From: Agriterribacter humi
GTDB taxonomy: Bacteria > Bacteroidota > Bacteroidia > Chitinophagales > Chitinophagaceae
Reading direction: 5' to 3'
NCBI RefSeq assembly: GCF_009192765.1
Contig: NZ_VOHQ01000001.1
Location: 744,001-808,000, forward strand
DNA length: 64,000 nt
Below the pieces are notes generated by a model. The model was not told where the DNA came from, did not search any database, and saw only the letters and a list, made by a program, of their open reading frames with translations. The translations under genes and the position numbers were made by a program. Of the stretch, positions 43,193 through 52,461 are shown piece after piece; the stretch's first letter is position 1, and the number at the start of each line of letters is the position of its first letter.

Positions 43193-44338
43193 ATGAACCG
43201 TAAAAATTTTATAAAAAATACCGGGCTCATTACGGCCGGATTAAGCTTGTCGGAAATCAGGTCGCTTGCCTCATCCTGGCAGTTACCCGCACCCAATAAA
43301 TTGCCCCGGTGGAAGGGATTTAATTTGCTCGATTTCTTTTCACCCGCTCCCCATCCATCGCGTAACCCAACCACTGAGGAACATTACAAATGGATGCGCG
43401 ACTGGGGATTTAATTTCGTTCGTGTGCCCATAGCGTACCCGCATTACCTGGATATAGACCGTTCGAAAGACATTACACCTGACGATGTATATAAGATCAG
43501 CAATGAGGCGATTGACAGGATAGATGCTTTGGTAACCACGGCACATAAATATGGAATCCATGTAAGCCTTAACCTGCATCGTGCACCGGGCTATTGTATC
43601 AACGCCGGATTTCATGAACCCTATAATTTATGGAAAGATGAAGCGGCTCAGGAGGCTTTTTATTTCCACTGGAATATGTGGGCAAAAAAATATCAAAACC
43701 TGTCACCTCAAAAAATAAGTTTCGACCTGGTAAATGAGCCCAGTATGCGGGAAGATATGAATGACCAGCATTCCAGATCGGGACCGGTACCCGGGGATGT
43801 ATACCGCAAGGTTGCCAAAGGAGCCGCTGAAGCCATTCGCAAAGAGAACCCGGAACATCTGGTAATTGCCGATGGAAATAATGTGGGCAATACACCCATC
43901 CCGGAAATTAAAGACCTGAATATCGGGCAAAGTTGCAGGGGATATTATCCCGGCGCTATCTCTCACTATAAAGCACCCTGGGCCAATAAAGACATTAATA
44001 ACCTGCCTGAACCCAAATGGCCCGGAGAAGTAGGCGGAAAACATTTTAGTAAAGCCATGCTGGAAACCTATTATAAGCCATGGACCGATTTAATACAGCA
44101 GGGCGTTGGGGTACACTGCGGGGAGTGTGGCTGCTGGAACAAAACCCCGCATAATGTATTCATGGCATGGTTTACCGATGTGCTCAGCATTCTTAAAGCC
44201 GGCAATATTGGTTTTGCAGTATGGAATTTTATAGGAGATTTTGGGGTGCTCGACTCCCGGAGAACAGATGTGGATTATGAAGACTGGTATGGGCATAAAT
44301 TAGACAGGAGGTTCCTTGACCTGATGCGCAAACAATAA
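43193..44338 (+). CDS. Glycoside hydrolase family 5-like enzyme
   Basis: A 381-residue protein. An N-terminal signal-like segment (MNRKNFIKNTGLITAGLSLS) has RK in place of the Tat twin arginine. WGFNFVRVPIAYPHYLD (about 75-91) and HGIHVSLNLHRAPGY-like sequence (YGIHVSLNLHRAPGY, about 121-135) match GH5 cellulase-type barrels; LVNEPSM (about 180-186) carries the acid/base Glu, and GVHCGECGCWN (about 304-314) the probable nucleophile Glu. The family cleaves beta-glucans or mannans; specificity is not readable. I use the ATG at 43193; the longer frame upstream overlaps lipB. It stands alone with no SusCD pair nearby. Confidence 0.85.
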   Translation: MNRKNFIKNTGLITAGLSLSEIRSLASSWQLPAPNKLPRWKGFNLLDFFSPAPHPSRNPTTEEHYKWMRDWGFNFVRVPIAYPHYLDIDRSKDITPDDVYKISNEAIDRIDALVTTAHKYGIHVSLNLHRAPGYCINAGFHEPYNLWKDEAAQEAFYFHWNMWAKKYQNLSPQKISFDLVNEPSMREDMNDQHSRSGPVPGDVYRKVAKGAAEAIRKENPEHLVIADGNNVGNTPIPEIKDLNIGQSCRGYYPGAISHYKAPWANKDINNLPEPKWPGEVGGKHFSKAMLETYYKPWTDLIQQGVGVHCGECGCWNKTPHNVFMAWFTDVLSILKAGNIGFAVWNFIGDFGVLDSRRTDVDYEDWYGHKLDRRFLDLMRKQ

Positions 44339-44406
44339 GAAATTTCCAGGCAGGCAGATACCCTGGTTCATATCATGTTAAACCATGCCGGCAGGCTTAT
44401 TCCTGT

Positions 44407-44414
44407 TATCTTTG
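44407..44414 (+). promoter_or_regulatory. Bacteroidota -7 promoter box
   Basis: TATCTTTG matches TAnnTTTG exactly, 17 bases before the ATG at 44432. It lies inside an upstream extension of the pseudouridine synthase frame and so supports the later start. Confidence 0.5.
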
Positions 44415-44431
44415 CAAAAAACAAGCAGGTT

Positions 44432-45499
44432 ATGCTCAGTGAAAAGGAATGGGAGAATGAACCGGAAGATGACGATAGCAGCGAATCACGCTATGAGCGG
44501 ATGGCCTTTACCGTAGATAAAGGACAGGAATCCATTCGTATTGATAAATTCCTCATCAACCGTATGGAAGGCGGCACCAGGAATAAATTGCAGCAGGGCA
44601 TTGAAAAGGGGTTTGTTTTGGTAAACAACCAGGTGGTAAAATCCAATTATAAAATACGCCCCGGAGATCATATCATCATGTATTCAGACACTGCACCTGA
44701 ATTAACAGAAGTAATTCCCGAACAGCTTCCACTCGATATCAGGTATGAGGATGATGATATTATCATACTTTATAAGCCCGCTGGTATGGTAGTGCATCCC
44801 GGCTCGGGCAATTATACCGGAACAGTGGTAAATGGTATATCCTGGTACTTAAAACAACAGCAGCCTCATTTATCGGAGTCCGAACTCCCTCGTTTTGGAT
44901 TGGTGCACCGTATAGATAAAAATACTACAGGGTTGCTTGTGCTGGCTAAAAATGAAATCGCTTCAGTGCGCCTGGCCAGCCAGTTTGCAGAACATACCGT
45001 GCAAAGAAGATATATCGCTCTTGTATGGGGCGACTTTACGGATGACAGTGGTACAATTGTAGCTCATGTAGGGCGCCATCAACGACACCGTAAGATTATG
45101 GATACCTTTCCTGAAGGCGAATATGGAAAAGAGGCCATTACTCATTACAGGGTATTGGAAAGATTGGGTTATGTAAGTTTGATTGAATGTCGCCTGGAAA
45201 CCGGGCGAACCCATCAAATACGGGTACACATGAAATATATCGGTCACCCCCTATTTAACGATGAAACTTACGGTGGTGATAAAATTGTTAAGGGAACGGT
45301 TTTCACCAAATACAAACAGTTTGTTGAAAATTGTTTTGCGCTTTGCCCACGCCATGCGCTTCATGCTAAAACATTAGGATTTATTCATCCAACCTCGGGT
45401 AAACAGATGCTTTTTGAAAGTGAAATCCCTGCCGATATGCAATCGGTTATAGAAAAATGGAGACGATACGTAGGAGCGAAAGGGATGAATGTGGAATAA
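44432..45499 (+). CDS. RluD-family RNA pseudouridine synthase
   Basis: A 355-residue enzyme. An S4 RNA-binding domain (RIDKFLINRMEGGTRNKLQQ, about 35-54, then VLVNNQVVKSNYKIRPGD) precedes the catalytic domain with FGLVHRIDKNTTGLLVLAKN, which holds the catalytic Asp. LIECRLETGRTHQIRVHMKY is the second family motif. It isomerises uridines to pseudouridine in 23S rRNA, probably as RluD. I start at 44432 (MLSEKEWENE), downstream of a TAnnTTTG box, and not at 44375. Confidence 0.9.
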   Translation: MLSEKEWENEPEDDDSSESRYERMAFTVDKGQESIRIDKFLINRMEGGTRNKLQQGIEKGFVLVNNQVVKSNYKIRPGDHIIMYSDTAPELTEVIPEQLPLDIRYEDDDIIILYKPAGMVVHPGSGNYTGTVVNGISWYLKQQQPHLSESELPRFGLVHRIDKNTTGLLVLAKNEIASVRLASQFAEHTVQRRYIALVWGDFTDDSGTIVAHVGRHQRHRKIMDTFPEGEYGKEAITHYRVLERLGYVSLIECRLETGRTHQIRVHMKYIGHPLFNDETYGGDKIVKGTVFTKYKQFVENCFALCPRHALHAKTLGFIHPTSGKQMLFESEIPADMQSVIEKWRRYVGAKGMNVE

Positions 45500-45567
45500 T
45501 CTGCAACAATATTTGGATATTTATTTTTTACATATCAAGCTGGCATATTGCGTCCCGGAAAACGCCA

Positions 45568-45948
45568 TCAGCTTTCTTCTCCCCCAAGCAATTCTCTTTC
45601 CACCTCTTCCATTTGCACAATATCCCATGCTTCACTTTCGGTGGGGGTAACATTAAGCAGATCAAGCAGATCAAGCTTTTTGAGCGTATCTTTTACGGAT
45701 GGCTGGATTTCACATAATACAAATGAACGGTTGGCCGCGTAGGCTTTCTGTTGCTCTTCTACAAGAAATTGCGCAACCGTTTGCTCAAGGCTCTGAACAG
45801 TTTTCAAATTCAGAATGATATGTTTAACATCATTTTGTGTAACTTCAGTAAACAATTCACGTAGTTTATCTGTCATATTAGCAGAGAATTGAGATTCATT
45901 AAGCGATATGACATGAAATTTTTCCTTGGTATCTATTTTGAAGTTCAT
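45568..45948 (-). CDS. STAS-domain protein without the usual phospho-Ser
   Basis: A 126-residue single STAS domain like anti-sigma-factor antagonists: MNFKIDTKEKFHVISLNESQ at the start and HIILNLKTVQSLEQTVAQFL in the core. In phosphoregulated antagonists the loop after the core strand reads DSSG or similar; here it is SLEQ, so the phospho-acceptor appears absent. It may bind partners without phosphorylation control. Divergent from clpC, with a 235-base gap that should hold both promoters. Confidence 0.75.
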   Translation of the reverse strand: MNFKIDTKEKFHVISLNESQFSANMTDKLRELFTEVTQNDVKHIILNLKTVQSLEQTVAQFLVEEQQKAYAANRSFVLCEIQPSVKDTLKKLDLLDLLNVTPTESEAWDIVQMEEVERELLGGEES

Positions 45949-46183
45949 TCTTGAGTTCTTTTGATAGATTGATTTTTACAGGTAAAGTTTACCGCTTTTC
46001 ATTGCTTTATCTGAATAAGTAAAAGTGTGTTTTATCTTTTGCATAATTCCAGTAATGGAAGACAATAAATATGCTGTAACGCTCACTAACACAATAATAC
46101 ACACACCTGCAATGTTCTATTAATCATAAGAAGTCAAAATTATTAGTTATTATTGTATCGATCACTATTTAAATTCTATTTAC

Positions 46184-48715
46184 ATGGATAATAATTTTTC
46201 TACCCAGGTAAAAGAAATTATCTCATTCAGCAGGGAAGAAGCACTGAGGTTGGGAAATGATTTCATTGGAACAGAGCATCTGTTGCTGGGACTGATCAGG
46301 GAAGGGGAAAATATGGCGGTGAAGATACTGAAGAATCTTAACGTTGACCTCTATGAACTGCGTAAAGAAGTGGAGTTGGCAGTAAAAGATAAAACGGGAA
46401 AAAACATTGCCAATATCAACAGTTTACCCCTCACCAAACAAGCCGAGAAAGTAATACGGGTTACCGTACTGGAAGCAAAAGCGCTTAAAAGCCCTACCGT
46501 AGAAACGGAACACCTGATGCTTTCTATTTTGAAAAACAAAGAAAATATTGCTACACAAATTTTAAATCAGTTTGACGTGGACTACGACCTTTTCAGAAAT
46601 GAGCTGGGCATGGTCAAAAGCAATGATGTGCGCAGCGAATATACCGATGATGCTGATGACGATTTTGATGATGAAAAGAAAAGTTATCAGCAAAAGTCGA
46701 AGGCTCAGGCAGCAAATACCAAAAGTAAAACGCCTGTTTTGGATAATTTCGGACGTGATATTACGCGGCTTGCCGAAATGGGCACTTTAGATCCCATTGT
46801 TGGCCGTGAAGAAGAAATTGAGAGAGTATCGCAGATACTATCGCGCCGCAAAAAAAATAATCCTATTCTCATTGGCGAGCCCGGTGTTGGTAAAACAGCT
46901 ATCGTGGAAGGACTGGCTTTGCGCATTGTGCAAAGAAAAGTTTCCAGGGTATTGTTTGATAAACGGGTGGTATCGCTTGATCTTGCTGCGTTGGTAGCAG
47001 GCACCAAATACCGTGGCCAGTTTGAAGAAAGGATGAAAGCCATTATGAATGAACTGGAGAAGAACAGGGATGTTATTCTTTTCATTGATGAAATTCATAC
47101 GATCGTTGGAGCGGGCGGAGCCAGTGGTTCCTTAGATGCTTCCAACATATTTAAACCGGCGCTTGCCCGTGGCGAGCTGCAGTGTATTGGCGCCTCAACG
47201 CTGGATGAATACCGCATGTATATTGAAAAAGACGGTGCTTTGGACCGCCGGTTTCAGAAAGTACTGGTAGATCCGCCAAGCGTAGAAGAAACCATACAGA
47301 TATTGCAGAACATTAAATCTAAATACGAAGATTTTCATAATGTAACTTATGCGGATGACGCCATTGACGCATGTGTAAAACTAAGCGACCGTTATGTTAC
47401 CGACAGGTTACTGCCCGACAAGGCCATTGACGTGATGGATGAAGTAGGTGCAAGGGTACACCTGAAGAATATTAATGTGCCTAACGAAATTGTGGAATTG
47501 GAAAAGAAGATAGAAGACATTAAACAGGAAAAAAACAAAGTAGTAAAAAGCCAGCGTTTTGAAGAGGCGGCATCACTGCGCGACAATGAAAAAAGGCTGC
47601 AGGAAGATCTTGAAAAGGCAAAAGCGCATTGGGAAGAAGAAAGCAAGCATAAACGTTACCCGATAGATGAAGAAGCCATAGCCGAAGTGGTGAGCATGAT
47701 GACAGGTATTCCTGTAAAAAGAATGGTGCAGGCCGAAACAGATAAACTGCGGCGCATGGCAGAAGACCTGGCAGGTGCAGTTGTGGGACAGGAAGAGGCT
47801 ATTCAAAAAATAGTAAAAGCCATACAGCGTAACCGCGTGGGCTTAAAAGACCCCAAGAAACCTATAGGCACTTTTATTTTTCTTGGCCCCACGGGTGTTG
47901 GTAAAACAGAGCTTGCCCGGGCATTGGCGAGATACATGTTCGATTCGGACGATGCGTTGATTCGTATTGATATGAGTGAATACATGGAGAAATTTACAGT
48001 AAGCCGTTTGATAGGAGCGCCTCCCGGATACGTAGGGTATGAAGAAGGCGGACAGCTAACGGAAAAAGTGCGCCGCAAGCCTTATTCAGTAGTATTACTG
48101 GATGAAATTGAAAAAGCGCATCCTGACATTTATAATATTTTATTGCAGGTACTGGACGATGGGCAGTTAACAGACGGCTTAGGCAGAAAAGTAGACTTTA
48201 AAAACTCATTGATCATCATGACTTCCAATATTGGTGTACGCCAGTTGAAGGATTTCGGCGAAGGAGTGGGTTTTGCAACAGCAGCACGGCAACTAACCTC
48301 AGATGAGAATAATAAAGCCGTTATTGAAAAAGCGCTGAAGCGTACTTTCAGTCCTGAGTTTTTGAACAGGATAGACGACGTAATGATCTTTAATTCGCTC
48401 ACCCAGGAACATATCTTCCAGATCATTGACATATTAATGAAGGGCGTTATGAAACGTTTGAGCACGCTTGGATTTTCACTGGAACTTACCTTGGATGCCA
48501 AAAATTTCATCGCGGAAAAAGGATATGATCAGCAATTTGGCGCCCGTCCATTGCATAGGGCCATCCAAAAGTACCTTGAAGATCCTTTGGCGGAAGAAAT
48601 ACTGAACACGCATGTAAAAGCTGGTGATATACTGATCGCTGATCTTGATAAGGAAAAATCGTTACTGAAATTTACCTTAAAGGAAGAAAGCAAAAAGGAA
48701 AAATCAGAAGCTTAA
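46184..48715 (+). CDS. clpC: ATP-dependent Clp protease ATP-binding subunit ClpC
   Basis: An 843-residue Hsp100 unfoldase. N domain with two Clp repeats (about 1-145; [20 protein letters not shown]), first AAA domain with Walker A GEPGVGKT (about 230-237), a UVR-like coiled middle ([20 protein letters not shown]), and a second AAA domain with Walker A GPTGVGKT (about 568-575) and [20 protein letters not shown]. Present UVR-type middle and no MecA-related hook make it ClpC rather than ClpB. It delivers substrates to ClpP, which is not in the window. A strong terminator follows. Confidence 0.94.
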   Translation: MDNNFSTQVKEIISFSREEALRLGNDFIGTEHLLLGLIREGENMAVKILKNLNVDLYELRKEVELAVKDKTGKNIANINSLPLTKQAEKVIRVTVLEAKALKSPTVETEHLMLSILKNKENIATQILNQFDVDYDLFRNELGMVKSNDVRSEYTDDADDDFDDEKKSYQQKSKAQAANTKSKTPVLDNFGRDITRLAEMGTLDPIVGREEEIERVSQILSRRKKNNPILIGEPGVGKTAIVEGLALRIVQRKVSRVLFDKRVVSLDLAALVAGTKYRGQFEERMKAIMNELEKNRDVILFIDEIHTIVGAGGASGSLDASNIFKPALARGELQCIGASTLDEYRMYIEKDGALDRRFQKVLVDPPSVEETIQILQNIKSKYEDFHNVTYADDAIDACVKLSDRYVTDRLLPDKAIDVMDEVGARVHLKNINVPNEIVELEKKIEDIKQEKNKVVKSQRFEEAASLRDNEKRLQEDLEKAKAHWEEESKHKRYPIDEEAIAEVVSMMTGIPVKRMVQAETDKLRRMAEDLAGAVVGQEEAIQKIVKAIQRNRVGLKDPKKPIGTFIFLGPTGVGKTELARALARYMFDSDDALIRIDMSEYMEKFTVSRLIGAPPGYVGYEEGGQLTEKVRRKPYSVVLLDEIEKAHPDIYNILLQVLDDGQLTDGLGRKVDFKNSLIIMTSNIGVRQLKDFGEGVGFATAARQLTSDENNKAVIEKALKRTFSPEFLNRIDDVMIFNSLTQEHIFQIIDILMKGVMKRLSTLGFSLELTLDAKNFIAEKGYDQQFGARPLHRAIQKYLEDPLAEEILNTHVKAGDILIADLDKEKSLLKFTLKEESKKEKSEA

Positions 48716-48736
48716 TACATCATTGATAATAAGCAC

Positions 48737-48769
48737 AATGCCGGCCTTTTACAGGCTGGCATTTTTTTT
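48737..48769 (+). terminator. Rho-independent terminator after clpC
   Basis: AATGCCGGCCT (48737-48747) pairs with AGGCTGGCATT (48753-48763), 11 bp with one G-U, 5-base loop, then eight T residues to 48769. Textbook terminator. Confidence 0.9.
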
Positions 48770-48839
48770 GCCTCAATGAAAAATTTCTTCTTCTGTTCTT
48801 CTTTTTCGTACAGTATATATAATTTGCACTGCATTGGGC

Positions 48840-49514
48840 ATGAAAAAAATTATTATTACCATAGATGGCTGGTCTTCCTGCGGCAAAAGCACTTTAGCCA
48901 AACAACTGGCAATGGCACTGCAGTATGTATATATAGACAGCGGCGCCATGTATCGGGCCATTACCTTATACTTTCTGCGGAATATGGTAGACTGGACAAA
49001 AGAAAAGCAGGTTCATGAAGCACTGAAAAACATCGAGCTGGATTTCCGGCCAAATGAAAAAAGCATGGAAACTGAAATTTATCTTAACGGCGAAAATGTG
49101 GAATACGTTATTCGTGATTTGATCATAGCAGAAAAAGTGAGTGATGTAGCAACCATAAAAGCGGTAAGAACATTTGCAGTAATACAGCAAAGAAAAATGG
49201 GGGAGAAAAAAGGAATAGTGATGGATGGAAGAGATATCGGTACTGTTGTTTTTCCAAAAGCAGAATTGAAGATCTTTATGACCGCAGACAATGCAGTAAG
49301 AGTAGAGCGAAGGTTCCGGGAACTGTATAGCAAGAATCCCAACATTACTATAGAAGAAGTAAAAAACAACCTGGAGATGCGGGATTATATTGATTCTCAC
49401 CGGGAGGTAAGTCCCTTAAAAAAAGCTGAAGACGCAGTGGTACTCGATAATTCCAATATCACCCCTGAACAACAATTACAGATAGCGCTTGACCTTGTAA
49501 AGCAAAAATTATAA
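48840..49514 (+). CDS. cmk: (d)CMP kinase
   Basis: A 224-residue P-loop kinase that phosphorylates CMP and dCMP. The P-loop ITIDGWSSCGKSTLAKQLA (about 6-24) and the following YVYIDSGAMYRAITLY are diagnostic; KGIVMDGRDIGTVVFPKAEL (about 122-141) is the second signature. The ATG at 48840 is preferred to a TTG two codons upstream. The Gfo/Idh/MocA gene follows after 11 bases, so the two may be co-transcribed. Confidence 0.94.
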   Translation: MKKIIITIDGWSSCGKSTLAKQLAMALQYVYIDSGAMYRAITLYFLRNMVDWTKEKQVHEALKNIELDFRPNEKSMETEIYLNGENVEYVIRDLIIAEKVSDVATIKAVRTFAVIQQRKMGEKKGIVMDGRDIGTVVFPKAELKIFMTADNAVRVERRFRELYSKNPNITIEEVKNNLEMRDYIDSHREVSPLKKAEDAVVLDNSNITPEQQLQIALDLVKQKL

Positions 49515-49525
49515 ACCAATACCTC

Positions 49526-50602
49526 ATGCCCTCAAAAAGAATACGTGCCGGGTTAGTTGGATTCGGCATTTCCGCCAAAGTATTTCACCTTCCCTTTATT
49601 AATGCCCTAACCGACAAATATGAGTTGGTAAGCATACTTCAAAGAAAAGGCAATGAAGCCCGGGAAAAATATCCTTCCGTTAAAATAGCAAGAGATATAG
49701 ACGAGCTGGTGGCTGATCCTGAAATTGATTTGATTGTAGTTACTACACCTAACGATACCCATTTCCCTTATGCTAAAAAAGCTTTGGAAGCAGGTAAGCA
49801 TGTAGTGCTGGAAAAACCATTTACCAATACTACCGAAGAAGCAGGGCAACTGGTAAATATAGCTGCACATTCAGGAAAAGTGCTGAGCGTATATCAAAAC
49901 CGCAGATATGTGAGTGACTTTCGCACCATGAAGGAAATTTTAGATAAAAAACTACTGGGGGAAATACATGAATTTGAAGCGCATTACGATCGCTACCGTA
50001 TGGAAGCGCGTCCAACAGCATGGAGGGAAGCGCCAATGCCCGGCAGTGGTATTTTATATGACCTGGGAGCACATATAATAGACCAGGCTTTATATTTCTT
50101 TGGTATGCCCGCTTCTATTACAGCAGACATAAGAATGCAACGGCCCCATGCAAAAGTGGATGATTATTTTAACTTATGGCTGGATTATGACTTTACAAAA
50201 GTAATCCTTCATGCAGGCATGCTGGTAAGGGAACCCGGGCCGCGATATATGATACAAGGTACGCTCGGATCATTTATTAAATACGGAGAAGATCCGCAGG
50301 AAGCCAGACTCAGAGCAGGTGAATCGCCTGTTGGTGAAGATTGGGGAATGGAACCTGAAGAAATATTTGGCCTCATTCATACCGAAAAAGAGGGCAAAAT
50401 AATTAAAGAAAAATATCCCTCGCACAAAGGTAGCTATGCGGATTATTATCATGAACTATATGAAAGTATAGTGAACGGACGCCCGGTGAAAGAAAAACCG
50501 GAACATGGATATAATATCATCCGCATTATTGAACTGGCCATACAGAGCAATCAGGAAAAAAGGACAATTAACTGTACCGGGCTGATGGATGTAGAATATT
50601 GA
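49526..50602 (+). CDS. Cytoplasmic Gfo/Idh/MocA family oxidoreductase
   Basis: A 358-residue NAD(P)-dependent dehydrogenase without any export signal, unlike the two homologues near 11-13 kb. Rossmann segment IRAGLVGFGISAKVFHLPFI (about 6-25), and the conserved EAGKHVVLEKPFTNTTEEAG (about 89-108) with the catalytic Lys. It resembles the YdgJ/YulF-type subgroup acting on inositol or related sugars. Follows cmk by 11 bases; a repeat-rich region comes after. Confidence 0.85.
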   Translation: MPSKRIRAGLVGFGISAKVFHLPFINALTDKYELVSILQRKGNEAREKYPSVKIARDIDELVADPEIDLIVVTTPNDTHFPYAKKALEAGKHVVLEKPFTNTTEEAGQLVNIAAHSGKVLSVYQNRRYVSDFRTMKEILDKKLLGEIHEFEAHYDRYRMEARPTAWREAPMPGSGILYDLGAHIIDQALYFFGMPASITADIRMQRPHAKVDDYFNLWLDYDFTKVILHAGMLVREPGPRYMIQGTLGSFIKYGEDPQEARLRAGESPVGEDWGMEPEEIFGLIHTEKEGKIIKEKYPSHKGSYADYYHELYESIVNGRPVKEKPEHGYNIIRIIELAIQSNQEKRTINCTGLMDVEY

Positions 50603-50945
50603 AAAAAGAACCAAAATACAAATGCCAAATCACAAATAAAGCACGAATATTCAATTTCGAAATTCGAAGTGAATACGGATAGTTTACCGCATTGTAATCC
50701 TCTTTTTTTAATAAAAACGGAAAATCCAAAAGAGGCTGTGAGCTGTCAGTTTTGAGCTATGGACAAGGAGTATTCATCCTATGATTCGTTGTTGCCATTT
50801 TTTAATAGTCAACACTGACACTTCATCCATTTCCACACCAGCCTACTGCGCGGTCTGACGCTCCTTCGTTGCGTACCGACCGCCACATTTCCACCGGTCT
50901 ATTCAGTCGGGCAGGCATTTCCACATTTTCAAATTTTCAAATTAC
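50603..50945. repeat. Intergenic repeat mosaic with third copy of the 20-bp cassette repeat
   Basis: No gene is seen. Segments include TTCAATTTCGAAATTCGAAG, AGGCTGTGAGCTGTCAGTTT (related to the GTCAGCTTTCAGC family), and a GC-richer block with GGTCTGACGCTCCTTCGTTG. The last element, 50924-50943, is CATTTTCAAATTTTCAAATT, identical to the right arm of the sdh cassette repeat; it begins two bases after the stop of the LuxE-like gene in that gene's direction. Confidence 0.7.
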
Positions 50946-51953
50946 TCATACCGCCATCAAACTGCATCCTCTTATATCACTGTTATCTACTCGGCCCAAT
51001 ATTTCAAAGCTGCCGTCCGGATAAAGCCTGCCTGCATCTTCAGTAGCAATAAAAGAGCATGAATAAATATTGGCAAGGTCAATAATATTTACTACGCCGC
51101 TTTTACTATTATTAAGCGGGCTTATTATTTCTAAAGGATCATCTTCATTCCGAAGCAGTATTTTCATCCATTTGGGGCAATGAAATATGCCGTCTTTTTT
51201 TGAATAGGCCTGCGACAATAGTTCGGTCATTCCATACTCCGAATGGATATACGGCAACTGAAAAGCTTCTTTTAAAAAAGCATGCACTTCCTGCCGGGTC
51301 ATTTCTGTTTTGCGGCCTTTCATACCACCGGTTTCCATTACAATAGTATGCTTCAAAGGAATGGGATATTCTTCCGCAAAATCGAGCAGGGCAAATGTTA
51401 CACCGACCAGCAGGGTCTTTTGCTCATCTCTTTCAAGCTCTTGTAAAATACCTGCTAACTGATCATATTCATTTAAATAAAAGCCACTTTTATTATGTTT
51501 GCTTTGCCTGATCAGTTCATCCACCATCATAACCAGCGATGAATGACGGCGCTCCAGGTAGGAAGGCAATAAACCAATAATACAATAACTTTCCGGATCA
51601 CCATAAAACTGCTCAAACCCTTTTAAAAAACTTTGTGTGTATAAAGAAACATCTTTTACATAATGCTTGCTATTGACGGTTTGGGTAGTTCCGCTGCTTT
51701 CAAAAATCACCTGGGGCTCAAATGAGGTGGATTGAATATGATGGGTTTTAAAGAAATTTACCGGCAAAAAAGGAATTTGTTCCAGTGTTTTTACGTGTTC
51801 TGCGTCCACCCTTAATGCATCAGCAAATTGCCGGTAAATGCTGTTGTTTTCATGCTGGAACCGAAATATTTCAATAGCCAGACTGTTAAAGCCAGAAATG
51901 TTAAAATCAAATATTCGTGTGGCTATGTCGTTATATGTTGAGCGTTTATTCAA
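50946..51953 (-). CDS. LuxE-like acyl-activating/acyltransferase family protein
   Basis: A 335-residue member of the LuxE (acyl-protein synthetase) family, related to adenylate-forming enzymes. QVIFESSGTTQTVNSKHYVK (about 82-101) resembles the phosphate-binding SGTTG loop; YIHSEYGMTELLSQAYSK (about 238-255) is the second adenylation-type motif; ATEDAGRLYPDGSFEILGRV-like ending (TEDAGRLYPDGSFEILGRV) matches the terminal core. LuxE activates fatty acids for aldehyde synthesis in luminous bacteria; here there are no lux genes, so it probably activates another acyl substrate. Divergent from the downstream lipoprotein gene. Confidence 0.78.
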   Translation of the reverse strand: MNKRSTYNDIATRIFDFNISGFNSLAIEIFRFQHENNSIYRQFADALRVDAEHVKTLEQIPFLPVNFFKTHHIQSTSFEPQVIFESSGTTQTVNSKHYVKDVSLYTQSFLKGFEQFYGDPESYCIIGLLPSYLERRHSSLVMMVDELIRQSKHNKSGFYLNEYDQLAGILQELERDEQKTLLVGVTFALLDFAEEYPIPLKHTIVMETGGMKGRKTEMTRQEVHAFLKEAFQLPYIHSEYGMTELLSQAYSKKDGIFHCPKWMKILLRNEDDPLEIISPLNNSKSGVVNIIDLANIYSCSFIATEDAGRLYPDGSFEILGRVDNSDIRGCSLMAV

Positions 51954-51963
51954 AGGGAATATT

Positions 51964-51971
51964 TACATTTG
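51964..51971 (+). promoter_or_regulatory. Bacteroidota -7 promoter box for the lipoprotein gene
   Basis: TACATTTG matches TAnnTTTG exactly, 19 bases upstream of the ATG at 51991. It lies in the 37-base gap between divergent genes. Confidence 0.55.
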
Positions 51972-51990
51972 TTTTAATGAATTCATTAAT

Positions 51991-52461
51991 ATGAAAATAA
52001 GGCTTACAATACTCTTTTTAATATTTATTACTGCTTCGTGCAGCAAAGATAAGTTTAGCGAGAAACCGAGCCTTACGCTAAAGGAAGTGAGTGGTAATTA
52101 TATTCCTTTGGGTGATTATGCAGTTCAGTTTACCATTGAGTATACTGATGCAGAAGGTGATATAGCCGGTGTGCCATTGTTTTTAGAAAAAATATCCTCC
52201 TCCTCTCCCTGTGCTGATGGCAACAGGGTACCCAGCTATTTAGACAGTCTTAGTTTTACCATACCGGCTGATGTACCACCGACAAACAACCAAAAAGGAG
52301 AAATTATAATAACTATACAGGATCAGTATCTTGCACGTATTGCCTGTAGTCCTGCCGATACCACTGAACAGGCTATCTACAAATTTTGGTTTAAAGATAA
52401 AGCCGGCAATGTGAGCGATACCATAACTGCACCTCCCATCACTATTGAAAAATCGTTTTGA
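51991..52461 (+). CDS. Small lipoprotein of unknown function
   Basis: A 156-residue protein with a lipobox signal (MKIRLTILFLIFITASCSKD; Cys about residue 17). The mature part is beta-rich (VQFTIEYTDAEGDIAGVPLF; IYKFWFKDKAGNVSDTITAP), like Bacteroidota proteins with an extracellular cadherin-like fold. An upstream frame from 51838 overlaps the divergent gene and is not used; the -7 box at 51964 supports the chosen start. Its TGA overlaps a TTG that starts the next gene. Confidence 0.75.
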   Translation: MKIRLTILFLIFITASCSKDKFSEKPSLTLKEVSGNYIPLGDYAVQFTIEYTDAEGDIAGVPLFLEKISSSSPCADGNRVPSYLDSLSFTIPADVPPTNNQKGEIIITIQDQYLARIACSPADTTEQAIYKFWFKDKAGNVSDTITAPPITIEKSF

